NCBI GenBank assembly: GCA_016290595.1
Contig: JAEEUR010000014.1
Location: forward strand, 1-36,503
DNA: 36,503 nt
Reading direction: 5' to 3'
Source of the DNA: Lachnospiraceae bacterium
Lineage (GTDB): Bacteria; Bacillota; Clostridia; Lachnospirales; Lachnospiraceae
Shown here: positions 23,624 through 30,221 of the stretch, piece after piece
Position numbering within the stretch: position 1 is the first letter of the stretch
Layout: every line of letters starts with the position of its first letter
Position numbers and translations under genes: made by a program
Notes under the pieces: generated by a model
Database searches by the model: none
Seen by the model: only the letters and a program-made list of their open reading frames with translations
Told to the model about the DNA's origin: nothing

Positions 23624-24907
23624 GTGGGCAGAGGATATAAGATCGCATTCCTAATCGTTCTGATGGCGGGCGCTTTGGCGCTGGCCGGCTGCAGCGGTCT
23701 TTTCGGGAACCGCGAGACCTCCGACGCCGTCACCCTGCCGCCTATCTTCCCCGAAAACACGATCCCGGTCGCAACGCCCGCCGCAACGGAGGAGACGCTG
23801 CCGGCCGGCGAAACGCCTCTGTTTCCGCTGACGCTTTCCTATGAACGCAGCCTCGCCTGGCAGGCCGCGCTGGAGCGGGCGGACAGCCGCATCGAAAAGA
23901 TGGAGGACCGCGAGCTGCTCCTGCAGCTGCTGATCGTCACGCCGGAGATCGTCGGAAAGGACGTCCCGGTCCTGAATGCGGAGGAGAGCCTGCTGGAGGA
24001 ATATCCGGTCGGCGGCCTTCTGATCCGCAGCCAGAACGCGGACAGCAGCGCGCAGCTTCAGGGCCTGACGGCGGGCTATCAGGAGAGCTCCCGCATCCCG
24101 CTGCTGATCATGGCGGAAGAAGAGGGCGGCCGGAACGTGACCGTCATGAAAAAGCTGGATCTGCCCCGCGTCAGCAACATGTTCAGCTACCGCGGAGACG
24201 GCCTGGCGAAAGCCTATGACAACGCCAGGACCATCGCGTCGGGGCTGGCCGATCTGGGGATCAATACGGATCTGGCGCCGGTCGCGGACGTGTGGAGCGA
24301 GCTGGAGAACCGGACGATCGGAGAGCGGGCCTACAGCGACGATTTCGAAAAAGCCTCGCAGCTGGTGGCCGAGGCCGTCAGAGGCTTCCGTTCGCAGAAC
24401 GTCATCTGCACGCTGAAGCATTTCCCGGGACTGGGCACCTCCGTGCTTCCCACCAAGCAGTCGGCGGCCGTTCAGCTGGATAAAACGAAGCAGCAGCTCT
24501 TGAAAGAGGACCTTCTGCCCTTCGCCGCCGGCATCCAGGCCGGCGCGGACGTCGTGATGATCGGAAACGCCTTTGTCCCGCAGCTGGATGATACCGCTCC
24601 CGCGCCGTTTTCCTATGCCGTCGTCACCCTGCTCCTGCGCGGCGAAGTCGGCTTCCACGGCGTCGTGATCACAGACGAGCTGGCGCCGGCCTTAAAGGAA
24701 TACGACGTGACGGCCGGTTCCGCCGTCCTTAGGGCGCTTTCGGCCGGCTGCGATCTGATTCTCTGCCCGGTGGAGAGCCGGGAGGATCTGGACGAGTGCC
24801 TGGCGATCCTGACGGCCGCCATGGAAGCCGGCAATCTAACGCGCGAGCACCTGGCGGAAAGCGTCCGGCGGGTCCTGGCCTTAAAGGCCGTCTACGGCAT
24901 CTGGTAA
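23624..24907 (+). CDS. GH3-like (beta-N-acetylhexosaminidase-type) lipoprotein, atypical active-site loop
   Basis: A 427-residue lipoprotein: GTG start, hydrophobic core, lipobox ending LALAGC, a short Thr/Pro linker, then a (beta/alpha)8 domain of glycoside hydrolase family 3. Matching segments are LLIMAEEEGGRNVTV, LGINTDLAPVADVWSE, GERAYSDDFEKASQLV, ICTLKHFPGLG, GADVVMIGNAFVPQLD, and GVVITDELAP with the expected nucleophile Asp. In NagZ the KHFPGHG segment is followed by a DSH loop whose Asp/His act as general acid/base; here it reads LGTSVLPTKQSAAV, with no such pair. The enzyme may be inactive, altered or ligand-binding. The start is GTG 23624, with gggagg 9 nt upstream; the track start at 23180 runs through the neighbouring gene. 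Confidence 0.8.
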   Translation: MGRGYKIAFLIVLMAGALALAGCSGLFGNRETSDAVTLPPIFPENTIPVATPAATEETLPAGETPLFPLTLSYERSLAWQAALERADSRIEKMEDRELLLQLLIVTPEIVGKDVPVLNAEESLLEEYPVGGLLIRSQNADSSAQLQGLTAGYQESSRIPLLIMAEEEGGRNVTVMKKLDLPRVSNMFSYRGDGLAKAYDNARTIASGLADLGINTDLAPVADVWSELENRTIGERAYSDDFEKASQLVAEAVRGFRSQNVICTLKHFPGLGTSVLPTKQSAAVQLDKTKQQLLKEDLLPFAAGIQAGADVVMIGNAFVPQLDDTAPAPFSYAVVTLLLRGEVGFHGVVITDELAPALKEYDVTAGSAVLRALSAGCDLILCPVESREDLDECLAILTAAMEAGNLTREHLAESVRRVLALKAVYGIW

Positions 24908-24948
24908 AACTGTCCGGAAAATATTTCTTTTCTTTTTCAGTCCGCCTC

Positions 24949-24977
24949 TTGACATCCATCATCCGGCGGACTATACT
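24949..24977 (+). promoter_or_regulatory. Promoter of the P-type ATPase gene
   Basis: TTGACA (24949-24954), a 17-nt spacer, and TATACT (24972-24977). The -35 is perfect. Confidence 0.9.
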
Positions 24978-24983
24978 GTCGGT

Positions 24984-25011
24984 AAACATATGAACAATTA
25001 AGCATATGTTT
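24984..25011. promoter_or_regulatory. ArsR/SmtB-type operator over the transcription start
   Basis: AAACATATG (24984-24992) and CATATGTTT (25003-25011) are a perfect 9-bp inverted repeat separated by 10 nt (aacaattaag). The core ATATGAACA..GCATAT resembles operators of the ArsR/SmtB metal sensors (CzrA, CadC type). It covers the expected start site just after the -10 box, so a bound repressor would block transcription. No arsR-type gene is in the window. Confidence 0.65.
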
Positions 25012-25026
25012 TGCAAAGGAGCCGCC

Positions 25027-27282
25027 ATGGACAAGGAAGAAGTCAGAAAAACGGAAAACGAAGTCCCGGAAGAGATAGAAGAGGAAGCCTGCCATCACCA
25101 TCATCACCACGATGATGACGATGACGGGGAATGCTGCTGCCATCATCATCACCATGATGACGACGATGATGACGATGAAGAGTGCGGCTGCCATCATCAT
25201 CACCACGATGATGACGATGACGACGAGGAGTGCACCTGCCATCATCCGCACCATCACCATCACGACGATGACGACGACGAGGACGAGGACGAGCCGCATT
25301 TCGAGCTGGGCTGCAGCTGCGGCCACTGCCATCATGAGCATCACGAACACGGCCATGAGCACGGGCATGAGCATCATCACGGGCACGGGCACCGGCACGG
25401 GGCGGATGCAGACGGGGAGGATGACGAAGCGCACGAGAAGAAGGAAAAGCGGGAGCTGATCCTCGGCGCGGGCCTGTTTGCGGCCGCCGTGATCCTGCAT
25501 CTTGTTCTGCGGGAGGAAGGCTACAGCTGGCCGCTCATCGTACTTTTGGTCGCTGCCTACCTGATCCTTGGCAAGGACGTGCTGCTGACCTCGGTGAGAA
25601 ACATCGCGCACGGGGAGATCTTCGACGAGAACTTTCTGATGAGCATCGCGACGCTGGGCGCCTTCGCCATCCGGGAGTATCCGGAGGCGGTCGGCGTGAT
25701 GCTGTTCTTCCGCCTGGGCGAGATGTTCGAGGACATGGCGGTGGAGAGCAGCCGCAAGAAGATCCTGGAGACCGTGAATCTGCGCGCGGAGACCGTCACG
25801 CTCTCGAACGGAAGCGTGATCCCCGCCAAAAAGGCGAAGGCAGGCGACCTCGTCCTGGTCAGCCCGGGCGACCGGGTGCCGCTGGACGGCGTGATCACCG
25901 GGGGCGAAAGCTTTCTTGACACCTCCGCGATCACCGGCGAGCCGGTGCCCGTACGGGTCGGTCCCGGAAGCGAGATCCTGGCCGGCTGCGTGAATACGCA
26001 GGGCGTGCTGACCGTGCGCGCCACGAAGAAGCTTTCCGAGTCCATGACCAGCCGTATCCTGCGCTCCGTGGAGGAGGCACAGGAGCAGAAGCCCCAGATC
26101 GAGCACTTTATCACGCGCTTTGCGCGGGTCTATACGCCCATCGTGGTGGGACTGGCCCTGTTCGTCGCTGTCGCCATGCCGCTGATCCGCGGCGAGGCTT
26201 TTAAGCCCTGGCTTTATACCGCCATCAGCTTCCTGGTCATGAGCTGCCCCTGCGCGCTGGTGGTCAGCGTGCCGCTGGCTTTCTTCTGCGGCATCGGCAC
26301 CGCGTCCGGCCGCGGGATCCTTTTAAAGGGCGGCGCCGCCATCGAAGCGCTGTCCCGGATCAAAGCCGTCGTGCTGGACAAGACCGGGACCATTACCGAA
26401 GGCAGCTTTGCCGTGCAGAAAACGGAGACGCTGGGCACGCTCTCCGAGGAGGAGGCCCTGCGCCTGGCGGCCGCCTGCGAGCGCTTAAGCCGCCATCCGA
26501 TCGGGCAGAGCATCGTAAACGCCGCCGTTTCCCGGGGGCTTGAGATCCCCGAAGCGGAGGACATGTCGGAGATCGCCGGCCGGGGCGTCATCGCGTCCGT
26601 GGAAGGAAGACGCATCCTCTGCGGCAATCCGAAGCTGTTTAAGGCGGAGGGCGTTTCCGTCGAAGGGATCCCCGCGGCGGCGGGAACGCAGGTGCTGCTG
26701 GCCGTGGACGGCATTCTTCAGGCGAGCTTTACGATCGCGGACGCGGTCAAGAAGGACGCGCAGCCTTCGCTTTCGGCCTTAAAGAAGATGGGCCTGACGC
26801 CCGTCATGCTGACCGGAGACGGAGAAGCGTCGGCGCGTGAGATCGCCGGGCAGGTCGGCATCGGGCGCATCCGGGCGGGCCTGCTGCCGGAGGAGAAGCT
26901 CTCCGCCATGCAGGAGATCCGCCGGGAGATCGGCGGCGTGCTCTTCGTGGGCGACGGTCTAAACGACGCGCCCGTTCTGGCCGGCGCCGACGTGGGCGCC
27001 GCAATGGGAAGCGGTGCGGATGCGGCGATCGAGGCAGCCGATCTGGTCTTCATGAACTCCAACGTGGCCGCAATCCCCGAGGCGATCACGCTGGCGAACC
27101 GGGCCATGCGCATCGCCCGGGAGAACGTCATCGGCGCGCTGGCGATCAAGATCCTTGTGATGATCCTGGGCGTGGCCGGCATCTACTCCAACATGTGGCT
27201 GGCGGTGTTTGCGGACACGGGCGTTTTGTTCCTCTGCATCTTAAACGCCCTGCGCCTTCTGCGCTGGAAGACTGTTAAATAG
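25027..27282 (+). CDS. Zn/Cd-type P1B-ATPase with Cys/His/Asp repeat N-terminus
   Basis: A 751-residue metal-exporting P-type ATPase. The catalytic core is standard: TGE-type loop (AITGEPVPV), CPC metal site at C407 (SCPCALVVS), phosphorylated D451 in DKTGT, SRHPIGQS, and GDGLNDAPVLAGADVG. The CPC with a Lys in NVIGALAIKILVM and an Asp in VFADTGVLF are the P1B-2 signature of ZntA/CadA (Zn, Cd, Pb). Instead of a folded CxxC domain, the first 135 residues contain four blocks of the form C-H5/6-D5/7-E-C, then a CSCGHCHHEHHEHGHEHGHEH tail. Start ATG 25027 follows aaaggag at 5 nt; the track start at 25006 is within the operator. Regulation is by the promoter and operator above. Confidence 0.95.
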   Translation: MDKEEVRKTENEVPEEIEEEACHHHHHHDDDDDGECCCHHHHHDDDDDDDEECGCHHHHHDDDDDDEECTCHHPHHHHHDDDDDEDEDEPHFELGCSCGHCHHEHHEHGHEHGHEHHHGHGHRHGADADGEDDEAHEKKEKRELILGAGLFAAAVILHLVLREEGYSWPLIVLLVAAYLILGKDVLLTSVRNIAHGEIFDENFLMSIATLGAFAIREYPEAVGVMLFFRLGEMFEDMAVESSRKKILETVNLRAETVTLSNGSVIPAKKAKAGDLVLVSPGDRVPLDGVITGGESFLDTSAITGEPVPVRVGPGSEILAGCVNTQGVLTVRATKKLSESMTSRILRSVEEAQEQKPQIEHFITRFARVYTPIVVGLALFVAVAMPLIRGEAFKPWLYTAISFLVMSCPCALVVSVPLAFFCGIGTASGRGILLKGGAAIEALSRIKAVVLDKTGTITEGSFAVQKTETLGTLSEEEALRLAAACERLSRHPIGQSIVNAAVSRGLEIPEAEDMSEIAGRGVIASVEGRRILCGNPKLFKAEGVSVEGIPAAAGTQVLLAVDGILQASFTIADAVKKDAQPSLSALKKMGLTPVMLTGDGEASAREIAGQVGIGRIRAGLLPEEKLSAMQEIRREIGGVLFVGDGLNDAPVLAGADVGAAMGSGADAAIEAADLVFMNSNVAAIPEAITLANRAMRIARENVIGALAIKILVMILGVAGIYSNMWLAVFADTGVLFLCILNALRLLRWKTVK
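25090..25400 (+). repeat. Cys/His/Asp coding repeats in the ATPase N-terminus
   Basis: Trinucleotide-rich CAY and GAY runs encode four C-Hn-Dn-C blocks (25090-25296), followed by a second His-rich stretch (25312-25400). Synonymous third bases vary between the copies, so the pattern is conserved as protein. The mirrored complement produces the low-complexity shadow ORF on the other strand. Confidence 0.9.
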
Positions 27283-27323
27283 AAGGCGGCGCGGGCCGGA
27301 TGATCACGTAAAAAACCGGAAGA

Positions 27324-27363
27324 AACCTGCCGGCGGTCAGGAAAAGATTGACCGCGGCAGGTT
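27324..27363 (+). terminator. Terminator of the ATPase gene, overlapping the next promoter
   Basis: AACCTGCCGGCGGTCA pairs with TGACCGCGGCAGGTT over about 15 bp with one bulged G and a 9-nt loop, followed by T6. The descending arm contains the -35 box of the YidC-fusion operon. Confidence 0.92.
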
Positions 27364-27376
27364 TTTTTGGTATATT
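27348..27376 (+). promoter_or_regulatory. Promoter of the YidC-fusion operon
   Basis: TTGACC (27348-27353), a 17-nt spacer, and TATATT (27371-27376). The -35 lies in the terminator arm and the spacer in its T-tract. Confidence 0.8.
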
Positions 27377-27461
27377 TTGAGCGGAGGGTTACAAACACGT
27401 TCCGTTCTTTTGCTGGAAGGAAGAAAGGAACGTGTCTTTGTGGCGTATTTCGGGAGGACCC

Positions 27462-30212
27462 ATGAGTATTTTCGGAATGCTGTATCAGCTTTTGATCGGG
27501 CCGCTGGAGCTTTTTTTTGAAGCGATCTACGGCTTTTCCAAGCTGCTCTTCGGAAACGCCGGCCTCTCCATCTTCCTTTTGAGCATGAGCATGAACGTCC
27601 TGCTGCTGCCGCTCTACAAACGGGCGGACGCGATCCAGGAGGAGGAACGCCAGATCAACAAACGCCTCTCGCCCTGGGTCAGCCACATCAAGAAGACCTT
27701 TTCGGGCGACGAGCGCTACATGATGCTGCAGACCTACTACCGGCAGAACGATTACCGGCCCTTCTACGCCCTGCGCGGCTCGCTGCCGCTCCTTCTGGAG
27801 ATCCCCTTCTTCATCGCGGCGTATCATTTCCTGTCCAATCTGCCGGAATTAAAGGGCACGGCCTTCGGTCCCATCCGGGATCTGGGCGCACCGGACGGCC
27901 TGCTGACGATCGGTACGCTGACGGTGCACGTCCTGCCCATTCTGATGACCCTGATCAACTTCGTCTCCAGTGCCATCTATACGAAAGGGCTGTCGGCAAG
28001 GGACAAGATCCAGCTCTACGGCATGGCGCTGATCTTCCTGGTCCTGCTTTATCAATCGCCGGCGGGACTGGTCTTTTACTGGACGCTGAACAACCTGTTC
28101 TCCCTCGTTAAAAACCTGATCGGCCGGCTGAAGGATCCGGGCCGGACCGTGCGGATCGGCCTGGCCGTGCTGGGAGCGGCGCTTTTCTTCTGGTCGCTGC
28201 TTTTCTACCGGCCCGCCAGAACGGCGTATAAGCTGCTGCTGGTCTTTCTGGCCTTCCTGATGCTGCTTCCGCTGCTTTTATCGCAGCTTAAGAAAAAAGG
28301 ACGCCTGCCGGCGATCTCCCTTCCGGAGGACAGTTCGCCCCGCCGCTTCTTCGGCGGCGCCCTGCTGCTGACGGTCTTAACGGGCGTTCTGATCCCTTCG
28401 GCCGTCATCGCCGCCTCGCCGGCGGAATTCATCCAGATGGCGGACTTCTACTCGCCGCTGCGCCACGTGTTCAACGCCCTGCTGCTGGCGGCCGGCCTCT
28501 TTCTGGTCTGGTTCGGTATCTTTTACTACCTGGCCGGCCGGAAGGCGAAGACGGTCATAGAAGCGCTTTTGTGGGTGCTCGGCGTCCTTGCGATCATCAA
28601 CTATATGTTTTTCGGAACGAAGCTGGGAACGCTCTCCGCGGAACTTAAATACGATACGCCGCCTGCCTTCGGCGCGGGAACGAAGCTCATCAATCTCGGC
28701 ATCCTGGCGGCGGCGGCCGTCCTTGTGATCTGGCTGTGGAAGAAAAACAAAAAGCTCTGCTCCGGCTGCTGCCTGGTGCTCTGCCTGGCGATGGCGGGCA
28801 TGTCCGCCGTCAATCTTGTCCGCATCCGGGGGACGGTCTCCGATATGCGCGGGATCGCGGAGCAGGCCCCGGAGGAACAAGCGGAGCTTACTTTGAGCCG
28901 CGACGGGAAAAACGTGATCATTATCATGCTGGACCGCGCCATCAGCAGTTATCTGCCGTATCTGTTTGCGGAAAACCCCGCGCTTAAGCAGCAGTATGCC
29001 GGCTTTACCTATTATCCGAATACGGTCTCTCACGGCGCCTATACGATCTTCGGCGCGCCCGGGCTCTGGGGCGGCTACGAATATACGCCGGAGGAGATGA
29101 ACAAGCGGAGCAGCGAGACCTTAAAGGACAAGCACAACGAGGCCTTAAAGGTCCTGCCGGTGCTGTTTGATCAGGCCGGCTACGACGTCACGGTCTGCGA
29201 CCCGACCTACGCGGGCTATGCCTGGATCCCGGATCTTTCCATCTACAGCGGGTATCCGGACATAAAGTGCTATATCACGGAACAGGGCCAGTTCTCCCTG
29301 GAAACGGGAGAAGAGAAGGCCGAGGCCTTAAACGGGATCTGGAAGCGGAACTTCTTCTGCTACAGCCTGATGAAGTGCTCGCCGCTCGTGCTCCAGAGCA
29401 ATCTGTACCAGGGCGGCAGCTATTTCGCCTCCGCTTCCTTCAGGCGCTGGAGCCAGACGGAAGAGGGGATCTCGCAGGCGCAGGGCTATAAGAACAGCTT
29501 TATGGATTCCTACGCCGTGCTGGCGGCCCTGCCCTCCGTCACGAAGCTGAGCGAAGGAACGGCCGGCTCGCTACTCATCATGAGCAATTCCACGACGCAC
29601 GAGCCGATGCTGCTTCAGGAGCCGGCCTATCAGCCGGCCGAAAAGGTGGACAACCGGGAATACGATGAGGCCCACCGGGACCGCTTTACCTTAAACGGCC
29701 GCACGCTCCGCGTGGAGGATTTCAATCAGATGGCCCACTATCAGACCAATATGGCGGCGTTGATGGCGCTGGGAAACTGGTTTGACTATCTTAAGGCAAA
29801 CGGCGTTTACGACAACAGCCGCATCATCATCGTATCGGACCACGGCCGCGATCTGGCCCAGTTCGACGACCTTCTCTTCGGCACGGAATACTACGAAGAC
29901 GTGATGTTCTACAATCCGCTGCTGCTGATCAAGGATTTCGGGGCAAAGACATTTACGACGGATAATGCGTTCATGACCAACGCCGACGTGCCGGCAGAAG
30001 CGCTGGCGGGGCTTATCGAAGAGGCGCGCAATCCCTTCACCGGGCAGCTCATCGACTCGGGCCGGAAGGCGGAAGGGCCGCAGCGCATCCTGTTTTCGGA
30101 CAATATCGAGACGGACAAGAACACCGGCTGCACCTTCGCACCGGGCGTCTGGTTCGAGGTGGATGAAAACATCTTCGATCTGTCCAAATGGAAAAAACTC
30201 GGGTCTTACTAA
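27462..30212 (+). CDS. YidC/Oxa1-like domain fused to a sulfatase/LtaS-like phosphotransferase domain (copy 1)
   Basis: A 916-residue membrane protein. Residues 1-220 look like a Gram-positive YidC/Oxa1 insertase: MLYQLLIGPLELFFEAIYG, a short charged cytoplasmic loop (YMMLQTYYRQNDY), LPLLLEIPFFIAAYHFLSNL, and a final YWTLNNLFSLVKN. About 200 residues of further spans follow. From about 480 comes an alkaline-phosphatase-superfamily domain: metal Asp in NVIIIMLDR (D491), candidate nucleophile T528 (GAYTIFGAPGLWGG), His713 (TTHEP), and D793-H794 in VSDHGRDL, the LtaS/EptA ligand layout. A membrane-bound phosphoglycerol or similar transferase is plausible. Start ATG 27462 aligns with the paralog's start; gggagg is 4 nt away, a short spacing. 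GTG 27432 is the alternative. Confidence 0.8.
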   Translation: MSIFGMLYQLLIGPLELFFEAIYGFSKLLFGNAGLSIFLLSMSMNVLLLPLYKRADAIQEEERQINKRLSPWVSHIKKTFSGDERYMMLQTYYRQNDYRPFYALRGSLPLLLEIPFFIAAYHFLSNLPELKGTAFGPIRDLGAPDGLLTIGTLTVHVLPILMTLINFVSSAIYTKGLSARDKIQLYGMALIFLVLLYQSPAGLVFYWTLNNLFSLVKNLIGRLKDPGRTVRIGLAVLGAALFFWSLLFYRPARTAYKLLLVFLAFLMLLPLLLSQLKKKGRLPAISLPEDSSPRRFFGGALLLTVLTGVLIPSAVIAASPAEFIQMADFYSPLRHVFNALLLAAGLFLVWFGIFYYLAGRKAKTVIEALLWVLGVLAIINYMFFGTKLGTLSAELKYDTPPAFGAGTKLINLGILAAAAVLVIWLWKKNKKLCSGCCLVLCLAMAGMSAVNLVRIRGTVSDMRGIAEQAPEEQAELTLSRDGKNVIIIMLDRAISSYLPYLFAENPALKQQYAGFTYYPNTVSHGAYTIFGAPGLWGGYEYTPEEMNKRSSETLKDKHNEALKVLPVLFDQAGYDVTVCDPTYAGYAWIPDLSIYSGYPDIKCYITEQGQFSLETGEEKAEALNGIWKRNFFCYSLMKCSPLVLQSNLYQGGSYFASASFRRWSQTEEGISQAQGYKNSFMDSYAVLAALPSVTKLSEGTAGSLLIMSNSTTHEPMLLQEPAYQPAEKVDNREYDEAHRDRFTLNGRTLRVEDFNQMAHYQTNMAALMALGNWFDYLKANGVYDNSRIIIVSDHGRDLAQFDDLLFGTEYYEDVMFYNPLLLIKDFGAKTFTTDNAFMTNADVPAEALAGLIEEARNPFTGQLIDSGRKAEGPQRILFSDNIETDKNTGCTFAPGVWFEVDENIFDLSKWKKLGSY

Positions 30213-30221
30213 GGAGGCGAA

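Noticed and set aside
25090-25400. CRISPR-like or minisatellite array
   Set aside because: The repeats are in-frame codons for Cys/His/Asp, vary at third positions and have no spacers.
24937-26106. 389-aa minus-strand ORF with Val/Met-rich repeats
   Set aside because: It is the complement of the CAY/GAY repeats in the P-ATPase gene; no SD, and the other strand has full catalytic motifs.
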